Part shown: one piece after another, positions 16,661 through 24,808 of the stretch
How positions within the stretch are numbered: the stretch's first letter is position 1
How the letters are laid out: every line of letters begins with the position of its first letter
Assembly (NCBI RefSeq): GCF_013408335.1
Contig: NZ_JACBZR010000001.1
Span: forward strand, 4,565,501-4,629,500
Reading direction: 5' to 3'
From: Nocardioides panzhihuensis
GTDB lineage: Bacteria; Actinomycetota; Actinomycetes; Propionibacteriales; Nocardioidaceae
DNA length: 64,000 bases
Translations under genes and position numbers: made by a program
Notes under the pieces: model-generated
Told to the model about the DNA's origin: nothing
Databases searched by the model: none
The model's input: the letters and a program-made list of their open reading frames with translations, nothing else

Positions 16661-17863
16661 ATGACCCCACGAGCCGGTCTGTTCGTAAAGGTCGCGGCAG
16701 TGCCCGTGGCCGCCGCGACCGCCGCCTGGACGATCCATGCGATCCAGGACCCACGACCCCTCGACGCCTCGGCAGAGGTGGCCCAGGTGCCCGTCGTCGA
16801 CGTGCCGGAGCACGAGCTGCGGCCACCGGTGAGCGTCTCCGCGGTCAAGCCTCTTCCGAAGGTCACCCCGACGCTCGCGGCCAAGCCCGCCGGGTTCGCC
16901 GCGGACGCTGCGGCCGGCGTCATCCCCGACGTCGCGCTCGCGGCCTACCAGCGGTCGGCCTCCGTGCTCGCCGACGCCGACTCGGCCTGTGGGCTCGACT
17001 GGTCGCTCGTGGCCGCCATCGGCCGGGTCGAGTCCGACCACGGCCGCGCCGGGGGCAGCACGCTGTCCACCTCCGGGGTCGCGACGCCGGGTATCTACGG
17101 TGTCCCGCTCACCGGGGCCTCCGGGACGGCCCGGATCATGGACACCGACGGTGGGGCGTACGACCGTGACCTGACCTACGACCGCGCCGTCGGGCCGATG
17201 CAGTTCATTCCCTCGACCTGGTCCGAGGTCGGGGTCGACGCCGACTCCGACGGCCGCCGGGACCCGCAGGACGTCGACGATGCCGCGCTCGCGGCCGCGG
17301 TCTACCTCTGCTCGGGCTCGGCAGACCTGTCCACCGAGGCCGGGAAGCGCTCGGCGGTGCTGCGCTACAACCGCAGCGGTGCGTACGCCTCGGCCGTCCT
17401 GCAGATCGCCGACGGCTATCGGCTCGGCACCTTCGAGACACCGACCGGTGTCGTCCTGCCCGCCGCGCAGATCCCCTCCTCCGATCACGAGCCGCGCTCC
17501 GGCGCCTCGCCCAGCGCCCAGCCGCCCCGACGTTCTCCGGGTGGCTCGTCCTCGGGAGAGAAGGGCACCGGTACTCCCGGCGGCGGCACGACCACGCCTT
17601 CCGCACCCGCGCCGTCGAGCTCACCCTCCCCCGGCGGCGGGTCCGGCGGCCCGTCGCCCACCTCGGGCCCGGATCCGTCCGGCTCGCCCACGGATCCTCC
17701 GACGGAAGACCCGACCGAGACACCCACCGAGACCCCCACGGACACGCCAACCGAGGACCCGACCCCGACCGAGACACCGACCGAGACACCTACCGAGACG
17801 CCTAGCGAGACCGAGTCCGCCACCGAGTCCGCCGGCCCGGAGGGCTCCGCAGGCGCCTCCTGA
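16661..17863 (+). CDS. Secreted lytic transglycosylase (SLT/MltB-like) with Thr/Pro/Glu repeat tail
   Basis: 400 residues. An N-terminal membrane or signal helix (FVKVAAVPVAAATAAWTIHA) precedes a catalytic domain with GLDWSLVAAIGRVESDHGR, where Glu of RVESDH is the expected general acid, and the downstream AVGPMQFIPSTWSEVGVDADSDG and AALAAAVYLCSGSADL motifs of MltB/SLT_2 enzymes. From about residue 270 the chain is Ser/Pro/Gly-rich and ends in repeated TETPT-type units, probably spanning the cell wall. It cleaves peptidoglycan glycan strands. Confidence 0.88.
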   Translation: MTPRAGLFVKVAAVPVAAATAAWTIHAIQDPRPLDASAEVAQVPVVDVPEHELRPPVSVSAVKPLPKVTPTLAAKPAGFAADAAAGVIPDVALAAYQRSASVLADADSACGLDWSLVAAIGRVESDHGRAGGSTLSTSGVATPGIYGVPLTGASGTARIMDTDGGAYDRDLTYDRAVGPMQFIPSTWSEVGVDADSDGRRDPQDVDDAALAAAVYLCSGSADLSTEAGKRSAVLRYNRSGAYASAVLQIADGYRLGTFETPTGVVLPAAQIPSSDHEPRSGASPSAQPPRRSPGGSSSGEKGTGTPGGGTTTPSAPAPSSSPSPGGGSGGPSPTSGPDPSGSPTDPPTEDPTETPTETPTDTPTEDPTPTETPTETPTETPSETESATESAGPEGSAGAS

Positions 17864-17878
17864 GACTCGGCCCCCAGC

Positions 17879-17978
17879 GTGTTGGCCTCGGCACGCCCGT
17901 CCGCGGTCGGCTCGACCATCCCTCCTCTGCCGGTCGAGCCGTCGGAGCAGCCCCCGCGGAACGTGTCGAGGCCAACAC
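17879..17978. repeat. Nested inverted repeat between two convergently spaced genes
   Basis: The outer arms GTGTTGGCCTCG (17879-17890) and its complement (17967-17978) enclose inner arms CGGCTCGACC (17908-17917) and complement (17932-17941). The element lies after the transglycosylase stop. It may terminate transcription or be a REP-type element. Confidence 0.55.
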
Positions 17979-18064
17979 TTCTCGATTGGACTAAATCGCG
18001 TTACAACTTCACCCGGTACAGGCACACTGGTGGCGCGGCCGGACCCACCACCAGGAGTGTCTCC

Positions 18065-18916
18065 ATGCTGACCGATAACGACCGGCTCGTCGCTCATGTC
18101 GCGCGCCTCGGCGAGGAACACCCGCCGATCCCGATGGACTCCGTCGACTTCACCGTCAACGACCCGGCCGGCTTCGGGGCCCGTTTCGGTCACGTCCTCG
18201 ACTACATGGCGCGCGTCGAGCTCGAGGTCGACCGCAACGTACTCGAGATCTCCACGATGCTCCCCAACCCGCCCGAGGTGGACAAGCGGTTCTACGCCGA
18301 GGTGTGGCAGCCGCAGGAGATCCAGCACGGCCTGATCCTCGACCGACTGCAGCAGATCCTCGGCCGCCCGCCGGCGACCACCGACCTCGACCATGTCGGT
18401 CTGAAGCTGAAGGTGCTCGGCCTGCTGGCCCATCTGGAGCCGTTCCAAGACGTCTGCCGGATGCTCTACTACCTGACCGGCATGGCCACCGAGCGCTCGG
18501 CCGTGATCGCCTACAACCTGCTCCACGACGGAGTCATCGAGACCGGAGAGCGGGCCGTCGCCGAGACGGTCATCGCGCCGATCAAGCGTCAGGAGCCGGG
18601 CCACTACGCCTTCTACCAGCTCTCCGCCCGCGCCCACTGGGCCACGCTCTCGGCCTGGCAGAAGTGGCTGGTCCGACGCATGCGCCGGATCTCCTTCGCG
18701 CCGGTCGGGGTCAACAACGCGACCCAGCTCGCCGACTTCGGCGACGTCATGGAGACCCTCGGCGTCGACCACGCAGGCCGTGACCTCGCCGCCGACGTCG
18801 CCCGCGTCGAGCAGGAGCTCCTCTGGGCCCGCGACCGCGGCCTCCCCGTCCCCGACTACGTCACCAGCGCCTTCCGCGATGCCGTCGAGGCGGCCCGGGC
18901 GCGCGCGGCTGCCTGA
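18065..18916 (+). CDS. Ferritin-like diiron protein (acyl-ACP-desaturase-like fold)
   Basis: 283 residues, helical. The spacing of ligands fits a four-helix diiron site: an acidic helix near E54, E85-x-x-H88 (QEIQH), E143 (TERSA) and E177-x-x-H180 (EPGHY). This E...ExxH...E...ExxH pattern belongs to ferritin-like oxidases such as acyl-ACP desaturases. Similar proteins are sometimes labelled as GTP-binding proteins in databases, but no GTPase motif is visible. ATG 18065 is favoured over upstream frame starts because similarity to a helical protein begins there. The substrate is unknown. Confidence 0.65.
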   Translation: MLTDNDRLVAHVARLGEEHPPIPMDSVDFTVNDPAGFGARFGHVLDYMARVELEVDRNVLEISTMLPNPPEVDKRFYAEVWQPQEIQHGLILDRLQQILGRPPATTDLDHVGLKLKVLGLLAHLEPFQDVCRMLYYLTGMATERSAVIAYNLLHDGVIETGERAVAETVIAPIKRQEPGHYAFYQLSARAHWATLSAWQKWLVRRMRRISFAPVGVNNATQLADFGDVMETLGVDHAGRDLAADVARVEQELLWARDRGLPVPDYVTSAFRDAVEAARARAAA

Positions 18917-18961
18917 ATGCTCACCGAGGCGATGTCCTGAGCCTCGGTGAACATCCACCCG

Positions 18962-21235
18962 TCACCTGCGCCACCTCGACACGAGCATCTCGACCGTCGC
19001 GCCCTTGATCGCCCGGCTGCCGGGAACGGTGCCGACGACCGTGCCCTTCTTCCAGTGCGACCGCACCCGCTTGCCGACGACGGGCTTGAACCCGGCCGAC
19101 TTGAGCCGGGCGGTGGCCTTGGCGACCGAGAGACCCTCGACCTTCGGGATCTTGATGCCCTTGCCGTTGACGACAGCGGCACCAGGACGTACGAAGTTGG
19201 CGGAGCCCAGCTTGTTGTCGACCGCCCGCATCGCGTCGGCCCACATCGGGCCGGCGACGGTGGAGCCCGAGGCCGAGGCGACGTAGCCGCCACGGAGGCG
19301 CTGCCCGTTGAGGGTGACCCAGTTGCCCTCGTAGTTGGCACCGGCGATCATCGACGCGGTGGCGAGCTTCGGGGTGTAGCCGTTGAACCACACCGCGCGG
19401 TTGCTGTTGGTGGTGCCGGTCTTGCCGGCCGACGGCACGCTCAGCGCGAGCTTCTGCCCGAAGCCGCCCGGCTGCAGCACACCGCGGAGGATGTCGTTCA
19501 TGGCGTCTGCCGTGCTCGGCCGCATCACCTGCTCGCAGGAGGAGGCGTACTCCTTCATCGTCTTCCCGTCAGGGCCGATGATCGCGGTCACCGGGCGCGA
19601 GTCGCAGTGCTTGCCGCGGGCGCCGAACGTCGCGTACGCCTCGGCCATCTCCAGCGGGGACACATCGACCGGTCCGAGGGTGAACGACGGCACCCGCTCG
19701 TGGGCGGGATCGGTCAGGCTGATGCCCATCTTCTTCGCGAGCGTGTAGGGGGCGCAGACGCCGGTGAACTGCTCGAGCCGGACGTAGAAGGTGTTCACCG
19801 ACTCCCGGGTGCCGGTGTAGAGGTTCTTGTTGCCCGAGGTGGTCGAGTTGCCGACCGGGTAGGGGTTCGGGCTGAAGTTGCCCTGGCCGGGGCAGTTGGC
19901 GAAGGACGCCTGGTTGAACGTCTTCTTGGGCGGCGACGGGATCTCCTGCCGGAGCGGGAAGCCCTTCTCGATCGCCGCGGCGCCGACGAAGACCTTGAAC
20001 GTCGAGCCCGCTTGGAAGCCGTTGGCGTCGCCGTACTCCTTCGGCACCAGGTAGTTGAGGTAGGACTCGCCCTTCCTCCGGTTCTCCCCCATCGGCCGCG
20101 ACTGCGCGAGCGCCTTGACGTTGCCGGTGCCGGGCTCGACCATCGCCAGCGCACCGACCGCGTTGTCGGTCGGCGAGACACGACCGCTCACCGACCGCTG
20201 CGCCGCCTTCTGGAAGCTCGAGTCCAGGGACGTCTTGATCGTCAGACCGCCGGTCTGCAGCAGCCGCCAGCGCTCGGCCTCGGTCTCGCCGAGCGACTCG
20301 TCGGCGAGCAGCCACTGCAGCGCGTAGTCGCAGAAGAACTCCGCCGACGACCCGAAGCAGCCGTTGCGGCTGTCCTGCACATTGAGCCCGAGCTCGCTCT
20401 CCTTGAGCTTCTCGGCCTCGGCGCGCGGGAGGTCGCCGACCTGGGCCAGCCGCTCGAGCACCAGGTTGCGTCGAGCCACGGTCGCGTCGGGGTAGTCGGT
20501 CGGGTCGTAGCCGGTGGGGTTCTTCACCATGCCGGCGAGCATCGAGGCCTGACCCCAGGTCAGGTCGGCGGCGTCGACGCCGAAGTAGTGCTTCGCGGCC
20601 GCCTGCACACCGTAGGCGGAGTCACCGAAGTACGCCGCGTTGAGGTAGCGCTCGAGGATCCAGTCCTTGTCGTGGTGCTCCTCGAGCCAGATGGCGTAGC
20701 GGAGCTCGCGGATCTTGCGCGCCGTGGACTTCTCGGTCGCGGCGGCACGCTCCTCGTCGGTGTCGGCGCCGTAGACGAGCGTGGTCTTGACCAGCTGCTG
20801 GGTGATGGACGAACCACCCTGCACCGAACCCGACTCCGAGGCCGAGTTGCGCAGCAGCGCCCGCAGCGTGCCCTTGAGGTCCATCGCGCCGTGCTCGTAG
20901 AAGCGGGTGTCCTCGATCGCGAGCAGCGCCTTCGGCATGTTGGCCGAGATCTGGTCGAGCACCTTGTAGGACCGGTTCTGGTCGTAGAGGGTGGTGATCA
21001 CCTTGCCGTGCGCGTCGAGGATGCGAGTCGTCTGCGACAGCTCGCCCATGTCGATGTCGAGCGGCAGGTCGTTCATCGCCTCGACCCCCGACTTGGCCGC
21101 GACCCCGGTCAGGTGGACGAACGGGATCGCCATCCCGGAGGCGACCAGGCCCGTCGCCGCCGCGACACCGATGAAGGCCGCGAACCGCATCACGACGCGA
21201 TGGAACGGCAGGGAACGGACGACTTTGCGCGCCAA
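18962..21235 (-). CDS. Class A penicillin-binding protein (transglycosylase/transpeptidase) with PASTA domain
   Basis: 757 residues from TTG 21235, preceded by GGAG at 8-nt spacing; the longer frame reads unlikely basic sequence. One membrane helix (about 17-40) is followed by the GT51 transglycosylase (IEDTRFYEHG with E108; GGSSITQQL 140-148). The transpeptidase has STFK at 411-414 (nucleophile Ser), SVN at 479-481 and KTGTT at 605-609. A C-terminal PASTA-like domain (about 695-755) starts at IPKVEGLSVAKATARLKSAG. It polymerises and crosslinks peptidoglycan outside the membrane. Confidence 0.95.
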   Translation of the reverse strand: MARKVVRSLPFHRVVMRFAAFIGVAAATGLVASGMAIPFVHLTGVAAKSGVEAMNDLPLDIDMGELSQTTRILDAHGKVITTLYDQNRSYKVLDQISANMPKALLAIEDTRFYEHGAMDLKGTLRALLRNSASESGSVQGGSSITQQLVKTTLVYGADTDEERAAATEKSTARKIRELRYAIWLEEHHDKDWILERYLNAAYFGDSAYGVQAAAKHYFGVDAADLTWGQASMLAGMVKNPTGYDPTDYPDATVARRNLVLERLAQVGDLPRAEAEKLKESELGLNVQDSRNGCFGSSAEFFCDYALQWLLADESLGETEAERWRLLQTGGLTIKTSLDSSFQKAAQRSVSGRVSPTDNAVGALAMVEPGTGNVKALAQSRPMGENRRKGESYLNYLVPKEYGDANGFQAGSTFKVFVGAAAIEKGFPLRQEIPSPPKKTFNQASFANCPGQGNFSPNPYPVGNSTTSGNKNLYTGTRESVNTFYVRLEQFTGVCAPYTLAKKMGISLTDPAHERVPSFTLGPVDVSPLEMAEAYATFGARGKHCDSRPVTAIIGPDGKTMKEYASSCEQVMRPSTADAMNDILRGVLQPGGFGQKLALSVPSAGKTGTTNSNRAVWFNGYTPKLATASMIAGANYEGNWVTLNGQRLRGGYVASASGSTVAGPMWADAMRAVDNKLGSANFVRPGAAVVNGKGIKIPKVEGLSVAKATARLKSAGFKPVVGKRVRSHWKKGTVVGTVPGSRAIKGATVEMLVSRWRR

Positions 21236-21360
21236 GATGGGGGCTCCTACCCGGGCCTCGAGCCAGGACCGGCGAGGGTTGCGAAACGATCGGAGAACAG
21301 GTCTTTCAGGATACCGGAAAGGCCAACACCGCCCACGGTCGATGCGCCACACTTCTGCCT

Positions 21361-22206
21361 GTGAATCCCTCGGTCTCCGGCGTCGCCGTGGCATGGCGAC
21401 CCGGAATCGCCGACCTCCTCCAGACGTACGCCGCGGCCGGCCGTCTCGGGTTCACCGAGGTGATCGCAGAGAACACCGCGCCGATGCAGATCCCGCGGGC
21501 CGTCCTGGAACTCGGCGTCCCGGTCGTCGCCCACGGCGTCACGCTGGGCCTGGCCGGCGCCGACCGCCCCGCCACGGACCGCCTCACCCGGCTGGCCGAG
21601 CTCGCCGAGGCCCTCTGCAGCCCGTTCGTGTCCGAGCACGTCGCCTTCGTGCGGGCGAGCGACTCCCCCGACCCGCTCCATGGCGACGTCCTCGAGGCCG
21701 GCCATCTGCTGCCGCCGCCGCGTACGCCCGACTCGCTCGACGTGCTCGTCGACAACATCCGGATCGCGCAGGACCAGCTGCCCGTGCCGCTCGCGGTCGA
21801 GAACATCGCCGCCACCTTCACCTGGCCCGAGGACACCTTCAACGAGCCCGACTTCCTCACCGAGCTCGTCGAGCGCACCGGCGTACGTCTCGTTCTGGAC
21901 GTCGCCAACCTCTACGCCTCCGCGACCGCCCGCGGCTCCGACCCGGTCGCCGATCTCGCCCGCTTCCCGCTCGACGCGGTCGCCTACCTGCACGTCGCCG
22001 GCGGCACCGAGCGCGACGGTCTCTATCTCGACACCCACGCCCATCCCATGCCACCGCCGGTGCTGTCGCTGCTCACGACCGCGGTCGAGGCGTACGCCGG
22101 GCGCCCGCTCCCCGGGATCATGCTCGAACGCGACACCGACGTGTCACCGGAGACCGTCGACCCCGAGTTCACCAAGCTCACCGAGGCGGTCCTCACCCGT
22201 GGCTGA
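21361..22206 (+). CDS. DUF692 / MNIO family iron enzyme (peptide-modifying candidate)
   Basis: 281-residue TIM-barrel protein of PF05114, the MNIO family that includes MbnB, TglH, ChrH and BufB, which oxidise cysteine-containing precursor peptides. All usual metal-site segments are present: E37/N38, H58 (VVAHGV), H93 (SEHVAF), E147/N148 (AVENIA), D180/N183 (LDVANLY), H211 (YLHVAGG), D224/H226 (DTHAHP) and E256/D258 (LERDTD). GTG 21361 has no clear Shine-Dalgarno and may be near-leaderless. It is divergent from the PBP gene. Its stop overlaps the start of a Cys/Gly-tail membrane peptide, the likely substrate. Confidence 0.9.
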   Translation: MNPSVSGVAVAWRPGIADLLQTYAAAGRLGFTEVIAENTAPMQIPRAVLELGVPVVAHGVTLGLAGADRPATDRLTRLAELAEALCSPFVSEHVAFVRASDSPDPLHGDVLEAGHLLPPPRTPDSLDVLVDNIRIAQDQLPVPLAVENIAATFTWPEDTFNEPDFLTELVERTGVRLVLDVANLYASATARGSDPVADLARFPLDAVAYLHVAGGTERDGLYLDTHAHPMPPPVLSLLTTAVEAYAGRPLPGIMLERDTDVSPETVDPEFTKLTEAVLTRG

Positions 22207-22405
22207 CATGCCCACCTGGCTCATCATCGTGCTCGCCGTCATCTTCCTGACGCCGGTCCTGGGCCCGATCCTGATCGTCCTCATCAGCTTCATGATCGAC
22301 CTCGACGGCGAACACGAGAGGCGAAAACGCACCGATGACGGCAAGCACATTCATGAGCGAGGCGGCTGCGGCGGCGACGGTGGCAGCTGCGGCGGCGGCG
22401 ACTGA
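22199..22405 (+). CDS. Small membrane peptide with Cys/Gly C-terminal tail (candidate MNIO substrate)
   Basis: 68 residues from GTG 22199, which overlaps the DUF692 gene by 8 nt; ATG 22208 is an alternative. One hydrophobic helix (about 7-32), a charged stretch (DGEHERRKRTDDGKH) and a tail HERGGCGGDGGSCGGGD with cysteines C57 and C64 follow in order. The ending matches the 2323-2568 peptide (SCGG-G-D). Immediate coupling to an MNIO enzyme suggests the Cys/Gly tail is modified. The modification and the function are inference. Confidence 0.75.
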   Translation: MADMPTWLIIVLAVIFLTPVLGPILIVLISFMIDLDGEHERRKRTDDGKHIHERGGCGGDGGSCGGGD

Positions 22406-22431
22406 GTCCGGGCTGAGTCCGCGCTGAGCAA

Positions 22432-23325
22432 TCAGGCCTTGGGCAGATCGGCCCCGCCGGTCACCGGCGCCTGGTGCTCCGGGTAGGCCGACTCGGCCGA
22501 GCCCTCGTCGACCAGCGTGGTGCGGCCGAAGGCCTCGCCGAACGGCGTCAGGTGCACCGATCGACGCACGATCTTGGCGAACTTCACCGAGCGAAGCGCG
22601 TCCAGCACGTCGGGCTGCGCCTCGAGGACCTGGTATTCCAGCGGGTCGGGCAGCGGCTCCTTGGAGAACCACACCAGCCCGAGCCGGAACAGGTTGTTCA
22701 GGTAGGCCGGCACCCGCTCCGGATAGCGCACGCCGCTACGTCCGGCGATCATGTTGAGCCCGGGGGCGATCATGGTGCTGCCGACGAGCCCGGTCGGCCC
22801 GCCGGTGCGAATGTCCACCGACGGCTGCGGCCCCGCCTGGAGCAGATAGAGCAGCATCCGCGCCTCGTCGGGCGCGAGCTCGTCGAGGATCCGAGCGTAC
22901 GCAGGGTGTCCCTGCTCGTCGGCCCAGACGTCGCGGGAGCGGTCGAGCAGATCGGCTCCGCGGCGGCGCAGCACAGGCAGTGAGTCCTCGGATGCCTCGG
23001 CCTCCCGCGTACGGGCGAGCACGACATCGTGGCCGGCTGTCTCGTAGTCGGATGCGGAGAGCTCCATCACCGGCCTCGACCCGGGCCGGATCATCCGGGC
23101 GGCGGTGCCGGCGACGATCCCCACGGCCTCGGCCGTCTCCCGCACCAACCCGTCGCGTACGTCCTGGTCGACCATCGCCCGCGCCACCCGGAAGCCGGCG
23201 CGGCTGGACGTGCGTAGCCCCCACCCGGCCGTCTGCCAGGCAGCGCCTGCCGCCACCCGCGCCAGGCCGGGAGCGGTGCCGGCCACGGCGGAGGCGGTCG
23301 GGACGACCTTGCCCAAAAGGCTCAT
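22432..23325 (-). CDS. Abi-alpha (DUF4393)-like protein, cassette 1
   Basis: 297 residues from ATG 23325, set by the ATGA overlap with the 28-residue sORF and its GGAGGTGG ribosome site. The N-terminal region is Ala-rich and helical. The middle motif HPAYARILDELAPDEARMLLYLLQ and the later PAYLNNLFRLGLVW and SVHLTPFGEAFGR are shared with the paralogue at 24809-25828. The ILDELxPDEAR core resembles the Abi-alpha/DUF4393 family, named for association with abortive infection; this is recall rather than a search. The gene lies downstream of a DUF445-like gene. Confidence 0.65.
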   Translation of the reverse strand: MSLLGKVVPTASAVAGTAPGLARVAAGAAWQTAGWGLRTSSRAGFRVARAMVDQDVRDGLVRETAEAVGIVAGTAARMIRPGSRPVMELSASDYETAGHDVVLARTREAEASEDSLPVLRRRGADLLDRSRDVWADEQGHPAYARILDELAPDEARMLLYLLQAGPQPSVDIRTGGPTGLVGSTMIAPGLNMIAGRSGVRYPERVPAYLNNLFRLGLVWFSKEPLPDPLEYQVLEAQPDVLDALRSVKFAKIVRRSVHLTPFGEAFGRTTLVDEGSAESAYPEHQAPVTGGADLPKA

Positions 23326-23408
23326 GTCGCCACCTCCGTAGCGCAAGCGCCAGAATACGGACGCGGCGCCATGATGGATTCCATGATCACTCGCTGACGC
23401 TCGCTCAT
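23322..23408 (-). CDS. 28-residue coupled sORF, copy 2 (MSERQR...PRPYSGACATEVA family)
   Basis: Same length (87 nt) and arrangement as copy 1. ATG 23408 overlaps the upstream DUF445-like stop (ATGA) and its TGA overlaps the ATG of the Abi-alpha-like gene (ATGA). The peptide is MSERQR, eight variable residues, PRPYSGACATEVA and a final Thr. The first 19 and the last ~38 nucleotides before the junction are identical to copy 1, including third codon positions, so recent duplication or RNA-level constraint is likely. Confidence 0.65.
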   Translation of the reverse strand: MSERQRVIMESIMAPRPYSGACATEVAT

Positions 23409-24727
23409 GTCGGAAAGATTAGAAGGTGCAGGAAGCCGCCGGCGAGCCCCATGATCGCGCCATGGGCGTAGAGCATCCATTCGTCCTCCTTGATCGCTGA
23501 CCTCATCATGTCCACGAAGTCACCCGGCGGGAGCTCCTTGGTGCGCCGCGCGACCAGGTCGCGGATCTTGTCTGCCTGGTGACGGCTGAAACCGGGATCA
23601 CGGAACGGCACCAGCGTACGATCCGCCGCCTCGTTGGCGACCGAGGTGCTGATCCGGTCGAACCGCTCCGACCCGAGCGCGATCCGCACCGCCCCCCGGT
23701 AGGGCCCGGCCGCCCGGTCGACAGCGGGCATCAGTGCGTTGATCAGCAGCTTTCTGGTGGCGTCGCCGCGGGGGCCGTCGAGCAGGAAGTCGCCGATGCG
23801 CTCGAGCGTGATCACGTCGGTGGCGATGATGTCGGCATAGACCTCCGCGGCCTGCTCCTGGCGGCGCGGGAAGAGGCCCTGCACCTTGATCCCCAGGATG
23901 CGACGGGGCTCGGCGGGCTCGAAGATCAGCCACATGCCGAGGAGGTTGGTCACCCAACCGACGATCACGCCCATCACGGGCAGCATCCACCAGATGTGGA
24001 AGGTCTGGTCGATCAGCGCCACCGGGATGCCGAGCAGGAACCCGAAGATGAAGCCGAACGCGACCATCAGGTTGAGCTCGCGCTGACCGAAGTCGCGGAA
24101 GATCCTGACCACGAGGGCAGGGTTGTTGCGGAAGTGGTCGATGACCATCAGCTTCGGGTCGAGCAGCTGATTGATGTGCACCCCGATGTCGTCGGTGACC
24201 TTGTGCACGATCGAGGGGAGCTGTGCCTGCACCCGAACGGTGATCGCGTCCTTGACCGCCCGCGGCAGGTCGCGCCAGAGCCGGGGATGCTCGCGCATCA
24301 TGATCTGGTCGACGAGCTCGGGCACCTCCGGGCGGAAGGTCTCCACGATGTGCGTGGCGATCTCCGAGGGGCCGAGCTGCTGGTAGAAGTCGCTGGGGGT
24401 GCCGAGCTTGGCGATCGCCTTGTCGACGGCGATCGAGCCCATCTTCGCGGCCCGGGCGGGGATGATGCCCTGCCAGCCGAGCCCGCCCTGGGCGAAGCCC
24501 GGGACCTCCTGCAGCTTGTGCGGCAGCACCCTGGCCAGCTCGCGCAGCCCTGGGACCTGGAACCCCTTGAAGTTGAGCGGGGAGAAGAGCATGTAGAGGC
24601 CCGACCAGTTGATCAGCCAGCCGATCACCCCGGTGAAGATCGGGATGGTGATCAGCGAGAGCCAGTGGACATGGGCAGCCCAGTCCTCGAACCAGCTGAC
24701 CAGCGAGTCCTGCCACTCCGGCGACAT
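23405..24727 (-). CDS. DUF445-like membrane protein, cassette 1
   Basis: 440 residues from ATG 24727 (GAAGGAGCT upstream). Two DUF445-type modules are visible: GVIGWLINWSGLYMLFSP (33-50) followed by LGWQGIIPARAAKMGS, and GVIVGWVTNLLGMWLIFEP (253-271) followed by KVQGLFPRRQ. A C-terminal membrane segment (AHGAIMGLAGGFLHLLIF) closes the protein. It therefore looks like an internal duplication of the G-W-x-x-N membrane hairpin plus amphipathic helical region. The function of DUF445 (YjiN/YheB relatives) is poorly known. It is coupled through the sORF to the Abi-alpha-like gene; a paralogous pair lies just upstream. Confidence 0.75.
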   Translation of the reverse strand: MSPEWQDSLVSWFEDWAAHVHWLSLITIPIFTGVIGWLINWSGLYMLFSPLNFKGFQVPGLRELARVLPHKLQEVPGFAQGGLGWQGIIPARAAKMGSIAVDKAIAKLGTPSDFYQQLGPSEIATHIVETFRPEVPELVDQIMMREHPRLWRDLPRAVKDAITVRVQAQLPSIVHKVTDDIGVHINQLLDPKLMVIDHFRNNPALVVRIFRDFGQRELNLMVAFGFIFGFLLGIPVALIDQTFHIWWMLPVMGVIVGWVTNLLGMWLIFEPAEPRRILGIKVQGLFPRRQEQAAEVYADIIATDVITLERIGDFLLDGPRGDATRKLLINALMPAVDRAAGPYRGAVRIALGSERFDRISTSVANEAADRTLVPFRDPGFSRHQADKIRDLVARRTKELPPGDFVDMMRSAIKEDEWMLYAHGAIMGLAGGFLHLLIFPT

Positions 24728-24808
24728 TCGAGCTCCTTCCGCCAGAGTTCCAGACCGTCGGTATGCGTACCCTACCCACAGGCGAACGCACACACCCCGA
24801 AGCGTCTG

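Noticed and set aside
18947..21364. 805-residue plus-strand frame opposite the PBP gene
   Set aside because: Antisense shadow of a well-supported PBP with all catalytic motifs; residue content is Arg/Gly/Val-biased with no motif.
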